64,000 nucleotides of DNA from Acanthochromis polyacanthus. Its lineage: Eukaryota > Chordata > Actinopteri > Pomacentridae. The stretch's first letter is position 1. Each line of letters begins with the position of its first letter. The position numbers and the translations under genes were made by a program. Under the pieces are notes generated by a model. It did not search any database. It was not told where the DNA came from and saw only the letters and a program-made list of their open reading frames with translations. This document shows, one piece after another, positions 1 to 12,068 of the stretch. The stretch is taken from positions 1,432,130 through 1,496,129 of the forward strand of contig NC_067124.1 in assembly GCF_021347895.1 (NCBI RefSeq). Reading direction: 5' to 3'.

Positions 1-580
1 GAGCACAGCGGGCACTAGAGGACGCTGGGCCCTCAGACCACTCTCATCTCTTTCTGATTGTTTGGTCAGAGACATTCACACCAGTGGTCTGCTGGAGGTC
101 ATTTTGTAGAGCTATTGCAGTGCTCATCCTGTTCCTCCAGACTAACTGTCTCCTGGAATCTCTTCCATGCGCTTGAGAATGTGCTGGGAGACACAGCAAA
201 CCTTCTGGCAATGGCACACATTGATGTTTCATCCTGGAGGAGTTGGACTGTCTGTGGAACCTCTGTAGGGTCCAGGTATCACCTCATGCTGTCAGAAGTG
301 ACTCTGACCCTAGCCAAATGCAAAACTAGTGAAAAACAGTCAGAAAACATTAGGAAGGAAAAAAATGTCAGTGGCCTTCACCTGTAAACTCATTCCTGTT
401 TTGGGGGTGTCTCATTGTTACCCCTCCAGTGCATCTGTTGTTAATTTTATGAACACCAAAGCAGCTGAAACTGACTAAAAAGCCCCTCAGTTACTTATTG
501 ACCAGATCAGTATCCCACATAGACACTGATTTGATGCTATACTTAGATTAAAAAGTGTTCCTTTAATTTTTTGAGCAGTG
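1..580 (-). mobile_element. Tc1/mariner-like transposon, decayed, cut by window start
   Basis: The right end of a fish Tc1-like element. The minus strand still reads a helix-turn-helix fragment (TTGVNVSDQTIRKR, within 44-232) typical of the DNA-binding part of Tc1 transposases. The element ends at about 555-580 in a terminal sequence that reads CACTGCTCAAAAAATTAAAGG on the minus strand, followed by TA, the usual Tc1 target dinucleotide. Frames are broken by stops, so it cannot code for active transposase. It lies in what I infer to be an fbxl4 intron. Assignment rests on recognised motif and terminal sequence; the exact family name is not certain. Confidence 0.75.
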
Positions 581-2729
581 TAGTATAGTACATATATATT
601 ATAGTACAGGAGTATTCAATTAAAAGTCAAAGCCATAGAAACCTCACATGTATTTAGTTGGTGATGCAGAAATCCCATAAATGTTTTTCTCTTTGGTTCG
701 TTTAAACTGCTGCTACTGCAGCTGATAGAACACAAATAGGAAAACTGATGAGTTTATCAGTTTTTATTCCAGAGAATATTCAATCAGTAACATTAGTTTC
801 ACTTTGATTTGGCCACAAACTAAACTGTTTTCCTTCATTATGAGTCAGTGTCAGACCTACATGCACTTCAGTACAACATCGTGTTTGAATATCTGAAGTC
901 TGATAGTTTTATTGTGCAGCTGTCTGTTACAAATAATCAGCTGTATTGATCGGTAAAATAAATATATTACACACCATTAACAGTTTTCTACCAGCATTCC
1001 TGTCTTACATTATTTATATTCTTCGTTGTTCTCCATTAAAACAATCTGTTGACTGAAGCAGCTGAACATTTTGAGCAGAAAACGAGTCAAATGAAGCAGA
1101 AAGTCTGAGTTAACAGAGGAAGCTGAAACCACCTTCATACCTGTTAACTCTGACTGAGGTTTTAGTTTTTGTGGAGCCGATTTAAACAAAGAAGGTCTGA
1201 CTATGTCAATCTGGCTTCATAGTTCAGACCTCTGATCTGATAAATGCCGTAAACGCTAGAAAAGCTGCACTGGTTAAAATACAAATCAAATTTAAAATCC
1301 CCTTATAATGTGTTGATTATAGGTCCAGGTCCATATAGGATGAAGTCTGGGTTCAGACTCTGACCACCAGTTAGTGACCTGAGGTCTAGTATTTAGTGGA
1401 TTAAATGAAGCTTTGATTCAGAGAATTTTGCCTCGAGGAATTTTAGTAATTGAATTACTCAAATAACACGAGGAATCGTCTCAGCTTTACATACATGCAG
1501 CCCACACATTGTGACAATGCAGACTGTCTGCACTGCCTTTGTGTCAGTTGAGACAGGAAAACAAATGGTGCTTCAAGCAAACACTTGTAAAATCTGAGTG
1601 ACTGTGCGAAGAGATTCTGTGTCGCCCACACCTTTATAAATGATCAATAAAAGAGTTGTACTTTAAGTAGTCGTTGATGGAGTTTGGAGGTTCTTTGATT
1701 TCTACATGCTTTCCATCGAGGGAGCAAAACACAGTAGGAGGTTCTTTCACACCTCATGAATAATCACTGTGATACAATTCAATCTGTAATTACCTTTTAT
1801 ATCCTGGAAGTGTAAAGCCAGATTTCAGGAACGTCCACGGAGCCCTGTGGGTTTTTCTGTGTTTGATGTCAAGGGCAATGCAACACAAACTTATTGTAAT
1901 GTGAAAATAACCACAGGTGTGTCTGCTGTCAGCTTTTAAAATCCACATCGGTCACACGTCGTCTTTACACCTGACTATCACTGCATCAGTGAAAAGGGAC
2001 TGAATTAGAAAGCATGGCCACAAATGCACTTCACTTTCTTATTTTGATGCTTATTCTGTAGTTGACAGTTAAATGTGACATTTCCCCCACATTTATTCAT
2101 AACCCTGTGAATATACAGTGTGAAAGGTGCATGTTGGTGTGATTATTTCTCATCAGTGCCAGCCACTGATTATTCAGCCATTAGAAGCTGCAGTCATAAA
2201 TACACTCAGCAATTGTGATTTAATTTGGCTAGACCTAGTGTATGTCCATACCGAGTGCACGGACACGGGGGAAGTGACATGTTTGTGGCGTGACCAGTCC
2301 CAAGTCTGCATTTGAGACATTTATAAAAAATATTCCCAAGTGAACTGAAAACACTTCATGTCAATATGAATAAAATATTGCTCAGTAAGCAAAGTTGCAG
2401 CAGCTCACCGCAGCACTAATAGCAGTAATGGCTGTGCATTAACACTCCAGTTACAGTTGCATAAGTTGACAGGTGTGACAGCACAGTGGCAGAAGTGTTG
2501 CTCACCCTAGCTCTGCTGATGTAACGGGTCTTTGGCTATTTCACAACTTGGATTGGTCCGGAAATTCAAAAACACATCAAGTAATAAGCAGGTTATTCCG
2601 GTGTGGGCTCTACTTTATGTATCAGCTGTAAATAAGTCAAATTTATTTATAAAGTGCATTTAAAAAACATCAGGAGTTGAACCAAAGTGTTGTACAGCTC
2701 TAGCTGCTGTTTATTCTTTTGATTTACTG
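581..2729. other. Probable fbxl4 intron, no coding signal
   Basis: AT-rich sequence without an exon I can recognise. No leucine-rich-repeat coding sequence of the preceding fbxl4 exon was found here, so that exon is probably before the window start. No recognisable repeat other than short AT-rich runs was seen. Confidence 0.4.
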
Positions 2730-3042
2730 AAGGTAGTGTCTACAGATACGGACCCGTACCCGTAGCATGTGGGCTACGGATACGACACTTTCCATTTGCC
2801 GGACACATACGGACCCGTACGTGAGTCTCGCGAGTCAAGAAGCTGCTAACCACTGCAAACTGTTGAAAGGTAAGCAAAGGTTAAGGTTAGGGTTAGTGTT
2901 AGGGTCAGGTTTAGGGTCCGTACCTGTAGTACCGATGCTACGGGTCCGTACCTCCAGCGTCTACTGGGAGTCACGTGACCTGATCTCGCGTATCTGATTG
3001 GCAAATGGAAAGTACCGGTCCGTACCTCTAGCAACTACCTTT
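2730..3042. repeat. Palindromic MITE-like element with telomere-like core
   Basis: About 310 bp with imperfect inverted ends. The left arm begins AAGGTAGT near 2730 and continues through repeated GGACCCGTAC words to TTTCCATTTGCC (2789-2800). The right arm reads GGCAAATGGAAA (2999-3011) and ends ACTACCTT. The word GGTCCGTACC or its reverse occurs about five times (near 2750, 2810, 2915, 2943, 3018). Between the arms is a short degenerate TTAGGG tract (2879-2915). This is typical of a non-autonomous DNA transposon; I cannot name the superfamily. It sits about 110 bp upstream of the last fbxl4 exon. Confidence 0.6.
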
Positions 3043-3154
3043 GCTGAAAGTGTTTTTTTTAAAAGTTTTTCTGCTTTTCTCTGCTAGTGTTGTGTTTTTT
3101 AAAGCATCTTCTACAGCATCTTATCGTCCCTGTTGTGGTTTGTCTGACACACAG

Positions 3155-3318
3155 GTACACGGCTGGTGAGTGCAGCCTCGCTGAAAAAACTCCTCCAATC
3201 GTGTCCTCGGCTTCTCCTTCTGGACGTGTCCTTCTGCTCGCAGATAGACATGCGGGTTGTCCAGGAGCTCTCGGGCCTTTTCCCCAATGTGGCCATCAAG
3301 AAAAGCTTCACTCAGTGA
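3155..3318 (+). CDS. fbxl4: fbxl4 last coding exon (F-box and LRR protein 4, C-terminus)
   Basis: FBXL4 is a nuclear-encoded mitochondrial outer-membrane F-box protein that acts in an SCF ubiquitin-ligase complex and restrains mitophagy. This exon follows a splice acceptor (TGTCTGACACACAG) and opens with two bases of a split Gly codon. It then encodes 53 residues and a TGA stop. It starts [20 protein letters not shown], continues with the leucine-rich-repeat core [11 protein letters not shown] and ends [10 protein letters not shown]. The GTR-V-ASL-KLL-SC pattern, the DVSFCSQID core and the terminal IKKSFTQ match the C-terminus of vertebrate FBXL4 as I remember it. The rest of the gene lies upstream and outside the window. 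The gene points toward pou3f2, which is convergent 14 kb away, the same relation as in human. Confidence 0.92.
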
Positions 3319-5295
3319 CACAGCCTCATCTCATTTTTCACTGCCCAGAGTAGCTAGTGGAGGGAGGTGCTCGCCAGCAGATACTGCCCCAGATTGACTC
3401 AGAGGCAGGTCAGATGCTGGATGAGATTGCAGACCTGCCTTTGCCTGTATCACGGACAAGATCTTCTTACGGTGAACTGAGACGAGGTGAGGAGGTTGGT
3501 TGGATTTACTGACTGAACACAAACAACCACAGACTCCTAGTCACAGGATTTTAAGGTGTGAGATGTTTTTTTTTTTTTTGTTATGTCATGGACGTATGTA
3601 ATCAGGGTCGTGGCAGTAAAGCTGCTGCATCTTCCCAGAATATGAATCATCACTTACAGTACGTATTGCCAAACAACACATGGAAAGCAAATATGCCTTG
3701 GTACAAGCTGCAAGACACAAAGCAGCATTCTGAGAATCTGTTGGAGCAACGAAACGGGATAGAATAAGTGTGAAACATACCTTTTCTGGAAAAGTCTCAT
3801 CTGTTAGCTGAAGATCAGAGCATTGTCTGTGTCATGTCAGAATGTGGAACATTAACATTTTGACTTACTGGGAAGAAATCATACTTGATGTTTTATTCAA
3901 AGGTATCAGGAGCTTTATAGGTGAAGACAAACGGTTGAATGCAGCAGTATTGCATGCAGCGCACTTTGGACAGTGCAGGTTCAGACTTTAATGCGAGCAT
4001 CACAGCTTCATTTGTGTTGCTACAAACTTCAAACTCACACACAGGGCTCTCATGCTGAAACACGTCAGCTTTCCTTTCACCGAGATTCACTGACTGAGTA
4101 TTTTCATCTAAAAAATCTGTGAGATCTTGTGAAAACATGCAAAAGCATTTGTTTTAATTTACACATTTGTTCTAAATGCAGAAGTAGAGATAGCACCCAA
4201 AGACATCAACACAAACAGACTGACTGATCTAAAACAGAAGCACAGGAGTAACACTCTTCTTCTGAGAACTTTCAGTATGTCAACTAGTGGCCCTTTATGC
4301 AAACGTAGACAATTTGAACTGATTTAACGTCTCTCTCTCTTTCTGCACCTGTTGTTGTTTTCAAATCTCACCACCTTTCAGAGATTTCAGTTGGACAGAA
4401 AAAGTTCCATTTTAATTTGATAGCATGGTAGTTTTAATTTGAACCTATGATACAAGAGCTGTGTTGAACTAAACTTGAGGCTCTGGTTGGATTGATGTAG
4501 AGGAAGTCATTAGATCTAATTGGCTGTTCCAGATCAGTTTCTGTTTAAATCTCCCCCTCAAAGGTCAAGTGAGCAATTCTAATTCAACTTACTTTTTGTT
4601 ATACTCTCCTAGCTGTCCGGTTTGTGTGCACGCTGAGTGAAAATCTGTTGTTCATACACAACCCTGACTCTGTAAATGGGGAAACAAAGTGGCTCAGACT
4701 GATGCACACAACACTATTTGAGTTGAGGGAGAGAGGTGAGATAGAATATGCATAAGGGCCAGTGGTAGCAAATAAACCTGGCACATGCTATCTGAATATG
4801 CTATAGCTAAATATCAGTGATTATTCTCCAGAACCACATATGAGCACCTTTAACTAAATCAGGGTGTTTCATTGAATCCGTTTTTTGTTACATCGGGCAT
4901 TTTTCTGGCTGAAGCCAAGCAAGAATTCATTAGTTTAAGGTAACTGGGCCACTGTTCATGGTAATTAGAGCACTTGATAATGTTTTTTTGGCCTCATGGG
5001 TCTTTTATTTTGTTAATGATTTTTTTTTGAGTTGTTAAAGGAAGTTAGGAGTGTTTGGTTTTTAGGACATGGATGCTAGTTCTGTGTCCAAACTGTAAGG
5101 CAGTTTGAAAGTCGCTGGTTCTGCAACGCTTTCTTGATATGCTTTTCCTGCCACTGCTGTTAGACCACAGACTTAACCACTAAAATGTTAGTTCATCCAT
5201 TGAGGAGTACTGTGAATCAAGCTGGGCATGGTATGCTAAAATGACACATTGTATTCACTATATGTGACCTCAGTATTTGTCCTCAAACTCAGGGG

Positions 5296-5296
<1 letters not shown>
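3319..5296 (+). other. fbxl4 3' UTR and downstream flank
   Basis: Non-coding sequence after the fbxl4 stop. A plus-strand AATAAA lies at 4771-4776 and is a possible poly(A) signal, but other sites cannot be excluded. No repeat family was recognised and no further exon was seen. Confidence 0.35.

Positions 5297-5355
<59 letters not shown>
5297..5355. repeat. (TA)n microsatellite
   Basis: About 29 TA units with one G interruption at 5330. Confidence 0.95.
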
Positions 5356-6764
5356 CTTATTATCGTTATGTTTTTTTTAAACAAATCTTCTACTCCAGAA
5401 ACCAGCACAGCGGACGTTTTTAGGGAAAATAACACCAGACTTGCGTTGAGGTTACCTGCCTTTGGTGTTGCTCTTAAACAACAAACACACACGACACAAA
5501 CGACCAGTTAGCACTGATGTAACTGAGACTAAAAATCAAGGTGTAATGGGTGTTGCAGTAAATGTATGATTGTGAAAAATATATAGCTGTTGCTGATTAT
5601 TTAATTTTTGTAACATATGAAGAGATGGTTGCAGTGTGGCAGAAGTGCTTTAAAAGCATTTTTATTTTGAGCCAGAACGTGGAAGTTTTCTTTAAGCACA
5701 CGCTACTAGTCAATATTTGTGCCTTATACTCCTGTTTGAATGTGGTGTGATGTCCAAGTGGTACAGAGTGTAGTGAAGTGCTTTGCTTTTTCAACCAAAG
5801 TAACACACAATAACCTGGTCACCAGTCTCACTGCTATGTCTGACCAGTTTATATGCCATATACTGTATATCAGCCATGTTAATTAATATGCAAAACCATG
5901 TTATTTATTTGTCCCTGTGTGATAACAATGTTATTTATACTCATTACACGTGGAAACAGTAATGTACAATTACAATGGGGAATCCCCTGTTTTTGTATTT
6001 TGTTCCACATGTAGCCTAGCTTAGTACAAAGAGTGGATGCACACCTTGAACCTAGCTCAAAGAATCAGGGGTAAAAAGAGGATACTTTAGTTTTAAAAAC
6101 AGTTTCCTGCTGAAATGTTACTTACCAGCTTGACTCATCAGATGTAGACTTTGGGTACAAGTGTGACGTTTCAGCCACACCTTGAAATTTAACACCGTTT
6201 TCTCCTCCTTCACAGCTATTTGCATGTAGAAGTGTTAAAAGTCGCTACAGGAAACGGCAACAACAACCTCTGAGCAGCGACCTACAAGCTTACAAAGTTT
6301 TGCACGGGCACTGTCTACATCCTGGGTTTAGCACCGCCTAAGACAACTGTGATTGGTTTTAAAAAAAACCTCCTGAACAGTCATACACCCTTATAGCAGA
6401 ATGCTAAAGAGGTGCAGTCAGACCATTCTGCCTATGTGACTCCTTGTGCAACAATGCCAGTGACTGCAGGAAGCCTCACAGCAGTTGTGTTCATTGGCAG
6501 CTTGTGTCTGTGAATACCTCTGTGTTTGTGACAGCGTGCTGCAGAAACTTTATAAAGATCCACCCGATAATGAGAACTGAAGCTGCTTGAGTATTCATTT
6601 CCACATTTAATGGCGCCGTGCAGGCTAGAAGTGATGTCATCACAATTTTTCCTTTGAATCTTTTGAATTTTATAAAATGGGAATGACTTTATGTTCTACG
6701 AACACCAAGTGGAAGAATTATCTTTAATATTTCTAAAATCCTGGCTTGCTGTGGATTTGATGTT
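5356..6764. other. Intergenic, nothing recognised
   Basis: Ordinary AT-rich intergenic DNA between fbxl4 and pou3f2. Open frames here are short and lack family features. Confidence 0.4.
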
Positions 6765-6910
6765 TAACTAATGCTGTGTTTGTGCTAAGCTAGGCTAAAC
6801 GTCCCAGACCAGTCCTCCTATTGGTTCTCCAGATGCCAATAGATATCAATCTTCATATCTGTCAATCTTTGAAAAAGCTCAAAATGTTAAACTATTCCTC
6901 TAAAAGTCAC
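6765..6910 (-). repeat. Dispersed fish repeat (AGTTCAACATTTTGGG type), minus copy
   Basis: On the minus strand this reads GGAATAGTTTAACATTTTGA, then a diverged middle, then TTTAGCCTAGCTTAGC. This is the same layout as the repeat copies at 53.5 kb and 55.2 kb: a start in ATAGTTCAACATTTTGGGAA, followed by AGCTTAGCTTAGC. It is a decayed copy. Confidence 0.5.
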
Positions 6911-7779
6911 CCCGTATGTTTCTCTGTTTAGTTTAAAACAGAAAGGGTGTGCTAACAAATGATGTGAACGTTGCTTCAGTTGCACTTGAGAACAGTCTTA
7001 TTCTAGCTGGTTGACTGGAAGCTGAAGTGCACACATCACATTTACTTTGCCCACCCAAACCCAGGCCGTAACTTCAAGTACATTTTAATATATATTAATT
7101 CCATCAGTAATGACTAAAGCAACACATTTACAGCACTGGCAGTATTTACTGTGTACAGCAACAGCATTCATGTGTTAACTGTTAAAAAATGAACAGTCTT
7201 CGCTGGTCACTGTTTGACCAGTGAAACAGGTTAGTTCAACACTTCTCGTGTTATTGGGGTGTCCCTGCTTTTCTGTAATGAATATGCATCCTGTCTTCTT
7301 CCACTCTGGTTTTCTGATCAACTTTTGTGCCATGCGCTGCTAGGACACGTGGCTGAGCTCGCTGTGCTGCGGTGCTGAAGACGCCGTTGTGTGAAAAGAT
7401 TGTGCCTCTGTCATGATGAAACTGGGTGCTTCACTTTCACCAGGTTTTAAATAAACTGAAGGCTGATGACGGATGCAGTGTGGCTCCTTTGATTCTCACA
7501 GTCTTTGTTTCGGTCCTGTAGGGACACAGATATTAAGAGGAATCAGACTGTAGAACAAAGTGGCTGCAAGGCTGCAAAGGCATTAAGGCGCTCCTATTCC
7601 ATTTTCCCTGATTCTTCAGCTTCAGTGAGCAGTACACCATCACCGCCAAAACAAATGTAAATTGTGTCACTGTGCCATGCTGGGGCTTCATAAGTAGAGT
7701 CATGAAAGTGTGATTGGGAGAAAAGTAGGCTCGTCTACTGAATCCACAACAACTAGCAAAGCCATTAGTCAGGATGAGT
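6911..7779. other. Intergenic, nothing recognised
   Basis: No gene, repeat family or RNA gene could be supported. Confidence 0.35.
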
Positions 7780-8130
7780 GACTGGGTAGCCGTGGCGGAA
7801 TGATCCTTTTTGCCTTAACCCTCTGCCATTTTACAGTCTATTAATACCACGGGGAGAAGTGACATTAGCTTGTCTTCTTAACGGCCTTTTAATGAATTGT
7901 TTATGCCTGGTTTAATGATGTATATTGTGGCCCTGTAATGTGCCCTAATGACGGAGAACGAGGCGGCCTCGGCTGAAGTATTAATTTGGACTGCCTCCCC
8001 AATGATTATTCCTCAGCCACTAACACCACTGCTGCTGTACGTGCGAGTGTGGATGCAAACGTGATTCATGGAGGCTTTCCGCTCTGCGCTGCAGCTTGAT
8101 TTCTTGCTGTCATGCTCCTCCATGAGGCTG
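7780..8130. promoter_or_regulatory. Candidate conserved non-coding element
   Basis: This block differs from its surroundings: balanced base composition, no microsatellite or transposon signature, and many TAAT/ATTA homeodomain-type words (TTAATGAATTG, GGTTTAATGATG, GTATTAATTTGG, CAATGATTATT). Such blocks commonly surround pou3f2, a developmental regulator in a gene-poor region. No alignment was available, so conservation is inferred from appearance only. Confidence 0.3.
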
Positions 8131-9454
8131 ATATATCCAGGGGGGATCCACAGCAATTAGTTCAGCTTTTTATTTGTCTTTCAACAGCTTACAGATGTAG
8201 CTTGATGAATCTGCAGAGGGAATATATGGATGGGAATATTGTTCCTGAATAATAAATCCCAGTGTTAAAATGTAAAAGGGGTGGGGGGGTGAATGGCACA
8301 AGGATGCCCCGTGCCTGCTTTATTCCTGCCTCTATCTGTCTGCAAACCGCATGAGTGATAGAAGAGCATACCTTGACAACATGGCAGCAGAAATAGTCGT
8401 CTCTTGCTGCGGTGTGCCTCCGCTGAGCCCACCTCAGGCTGGGACTCGACAGGCCTCAGACCTGCCTGAGGGAGGCCTTACTGTGATACCCATCATTATG
8501 TGGCTTGGCGTTCCATCTCTAGTTTCCCGGCTTAGACTTATAATGAAGACATCCCTGACAGTCCTCACAGCTGTGTCTGAAGCTTATTATTTCTGTTGTG
8601 TTTTTAAGAATATCGAGAATGCCACGGCTCTGCTTCTTAAATCCATCTAAGTGTGAGGATCCATAGGCAGCTTTTCAAGCAGCAGGGATGTGGCGTTCCT
8701 TTAGCCATGTCTAAATCCGTTTGTTCGTGTTGTCAAACTGCGACACCTCAGTGCAATTACTGTAAACAAGTGACACCACACAGAGACTATTCGGAGACCT
8801 GATCTGATGCTAGTGGAAGAGTGGCTTGTGTTTCTCAAAATTGTCTGTCTTGTAAAACCCGCTGTGTCCTATTACAGCCAGTCTTTGTTTGCTGTTTTCC
8901 AGAAAACTGCTTTCTGTGAGCACAAACTTTGGCAGGTTACTGGCTTGAAACAGAGCTACTCATGGCCCCTCAGAGTGGACGAGGGTTAGAGGGGTAAGTT
9001 TTCCTTCCAAGGTTGTTCCCTTTGATAAAATGTTAGGAGAATGAAGTGTTATTTGTTCTTATCCTTCTAATCATTGTGTGACCCGTCAAATCTGTCTCAG
9101 GACCCCTTGTTCCCAAAGAACAACATTTTGTTTTGGTTTGGTACCAGAAACAATCAGAACAGATTTTCCTCCAACTTGAAACAGTAGCACAGATAATTAA
9201 AAACACTCATCTACATTATTAAAATAGAGGAGTGCCTGCATATACTGGTTTTAATAACGTCTTAATACAGTTTGTTCCATTGAATAGACCTACAGTGGAG
9301 TAAAAGTGTGTGTGAACTTACAGTACAGAGTCTAGCTTTACAGTTTTAGAGATTTAGTTCAGTTAAAATTAAGTTTAAAAGGTACATTTTTGCACTGTAA
9401 TTGCATATAATGAGTTCACTACATGAACAGAACTTTTAAAATTTAATGATGTTC
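8131..9454. other. Intergenic, nothing recognised
   Basis: The 99-residue frame at 8351-8650 and the 60-residue frame at 8807-8989 have no domain, splice support or family resemblance. Confidence 0.35.
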
Positions 9455-9640
9455 TAAATCATGGGGGTCAAACTTACGGCCCATGGGCCAAAGTCAGCTC
9501 GCCAGAGAGTCCAATCCAGCCAATAGGATGACTTTACACAGTGTAAAACTTACAAAGAAGAAAATGAATAGTTACTGTGGAAATGTTGTGAATATAATGT
9601 CAACACAATGCATTTCTAATACATTTTCAGAATGTACTAA
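9455..9640 (+). repeat. Dispersed DNA-transposon-like repeat
   Basis: Contains GGGGGTCAAACTTACGGCCC followed by ATGGGCCAAAGTCAGC and CCAATCCAGCC, a sequence widespread in fish genomes that I associate with a non-autonomous hAT-type element. Ends are unclear, so the coordinates are approximate. Confidence 0.5.
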
Positions 9641-9744
9641 TGCACTAAAACAAAGAGGAAAAAGTTGGAGTTGTTATTTATAACGACAACTCAAACTTTT
9701 ATATATATGTAATTATTTTTTGTTTGTTTGTTTTGTTTTTTTGA

Positions 9745-10105
9745 CTGTGCTGCACAGTGGATCGGTGGTTAGCACTGTTGTCTTGCAGCTAGAAGACCTT
9801 CACATCACAGCCTTCTCAAGATCTTCCTGCATGGAGTCTCCATGTTCTCCTGTACATGTGTGGCTTTTCTCCAGGTTCTCCAGCTTCCTCCCACAGTCCA
9901 CAAACATGCTGAGGTTAACTGGTGACTCTAAACTGTCTGTAGGTGTGAATGTGAGTGTGATTGTTTGTCTCTATGTGTAGCCCTGTGACAGGCTGTTACC
10001 TGTCCAGGTGTCTCTTGCCTTCACCCTCAGTCAGCTGAGATAGACTCCACCCTGATGGACCCTGATGAGGATTGAGCAGTGTATAAATGATGGATGGATG
10101 GTTTT
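9745..10105 (+). repeat. tRNA-derived SINE-like element with (ATGG)n tail
   Basis: Begins TGCACAGTGGATCGGTGGTT-AGCACTGTTG (a diverged A-box region) and contains the familiar fish SINE body words CATGGAGTCTCCATGTTCTC, CTTCCTCCCACAGTCCA, GGTGACTCTAAACTG and GTCCAGGTGTC. It ends in ATGGATGGATGG. The internal B box is poor, so it is an old copy. Confidence 0.7.
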
Positions 10106-11650
10106 GACTATGTTTGACCCCTTACTAGCTTTTTTTGATAAATGTATTTTGATTTTTTTTATCATGACAACTCTGAGATGTGAATAAGAAAAGACAACAG
10201 AGCCAGAGGGTCCACCACTGGTTTTGGTAGATGTGGTTAGTTAGCGTGAAATACAACATCAACTGAGATGAGTTTTACAATATTCTGTGTTCGACTCTGG
10301 TTTTAAGACCGTGATTATTTTAATTTGTCCTCTTCATAAACAGAGGCATGTGCAGCCTAATTAACACCAGCTCAAGCTTATTGTTTCAGCACAGGAGGTC
10401 TGGTTGCACAAGATATTCTAGGCAGTAGGTCAGTGAGCCCACAGTGATTTTGGCTCAGTGACTCCAAATCAGGCTTATCCTCCATGAGGTGGAGATTATC
10501 TTGTCAGACTGAAACTTTTAGGTTGATTGTGGAAACTTCAGCTGCCCATCTAGAGCTCCATCCCCAAACAGAGCGACTCGGCTGCTCTCTGGGTGTTTTA
10601 CAGACCGCTGTATGTATGAGATGGCCTCGCTGAGAGACGAGCATGTTTCACAAACAGGCCCAGCAATTATAGCCCGAATAATTATGCGCTGAAGGGGAGA
10701 CACGATTCGCCCCACTGATCAGCAAAGTTCATGTGAAGTTATAATTAAACAATAACTCGTTTACAAATGAACGCACACACGCATTTGTGTACTTAAGTGT
10801 GCAAAGTGTAATTAGCTGCGATGCATCTGAGTGAGACTGAACAACAACAATGTCAAATGGTGGAATTATGTTCAGCTCGTGAGCTTGTATCAGTGCTATC
10901 TGTGGGAGTGGGGGAGGAGGAGGAGGAGTGAGCAAAGAGAGGAAGACAGATCTGAATGAGTGATTGATACAGAGAGCTGATTCATCTTCACACCAGTCAG
11001 AGATGGACATGATGTCTGACAGGGAAACTTAGTACAAAGACAATAAATGAAGATCACTGGGAGGGTTTGGACAACAAAAACATTCATTTTCAATATTAAT
11101 TAGACCCTCAGAAATCATATTGAACCATTAAGTTGTTACACACAGTGTTAAATGACATGATGTGATCAGAGTAAGATTATCTATTAATGCTGGGATGGAT
11201 CCACATTTGCCCAATTACATTTTCATTTGTCACTTTTTCCACTTTTTAAGTTAGTGAAACCACCGATTCCAAATAGTTTTCTGTTTTTTAGTGACAGAGC
11301 TGGATGTGCTGAGTCAGTGTTCCTCCTTTAATCACATCTTGACACCAGAAAGTGAACTGTATGTCCCACTTCATTACCTTCTGCTGGAGGCCCTGCAGCT
11401 GCACATAAAAAGAAGCGGTGCTGTCAATGGACTTCAAAATACAGCAGGTTTTTTATGCACATACGAGGCTTTTTTTAATGACAGGGAGATGAGAGGGAAA
11501 GGTGATACTGTGATCATGATAACCTGATTAATATGTGTGTAAAAGACACCTCAGATTTGAGCTGGCACCCTGCAGGATGCTGCCAACCTGCCCCAACAGG
11601 CTCTGCATCCTGAGAAGCCCCTTTCACACTCAGACTGTAGTTTTTATTTC
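10106..11650. other. Intergenic, nothing recognised
   Basis: A purine-rich (GGA)n run lies near 10905-10930. No gene, RNA or clear mobile element was seen. Confidence 0.35.
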
Positions 11651-12068
11651 ACCACAGTGAGCACAGATCTTTAAGGCAGGGACGTGGAGTTTGGTAAAAA
11701 GTCATAAAACTGGCCTATGGGTTTTAAAAATTCAGAAAAAATTCTGGATATTAGATTATACAGAGTGAGAGAAAAAAATGGTATAAATAAAATCTGAGAT
11801 TATAGTGACAAAAAAAGAAAAAAAACTGCTACTCTCTTCAGCAGAACAGAGGTTGTGGTTTTAGTTGCCTTTTTCTGTGTTTTTTATTATTTTTTAAATT
11901 CTCAGCTACATTTTTCTGCTTACCAGTGTCCAGGCTGGTGATGATGGGGATGAAGGTGGGTGGAAGTATTCAGATTTGTAGTTTGAGGTTAAGCCAGGTA
12001 CCACAGTGAGCACTACTCTTTAAGGTAGGGATGTGTAGTTTAGTAAAATGTCGTAAAACCTATATGTT
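11651..12068. repeat. Direct duplication of a ~70-bp unit
   Basis: ACCACAGTGAGCAC...CTTTAAGG-AGGGA-GTG-AGTTT-GTAAAA-GTC-TAAAAC occurs at 11651-11724 and again at 12000-12068 in the same orientation, separated by about 275 bp. The copies differ at roughly one base in six. The origin is unknown; it could be a local duplication or two fragments of one repeat. Confidence 0.7.

Noticed and set aside
2879..2920. TTAGGG-like tract as an interstitial telomere
   Set aside because: Only a few degenerate units, lying inside a MITE-like palindrome; no evidence of chromosome fusion.
3121..3321. 66-residue minus-strand frame over the fbxl4 exon
   Set aside because: Antisense of the fbxl4 last exon, which has the recognised C-terminus and splice acceptor on the plus strand.
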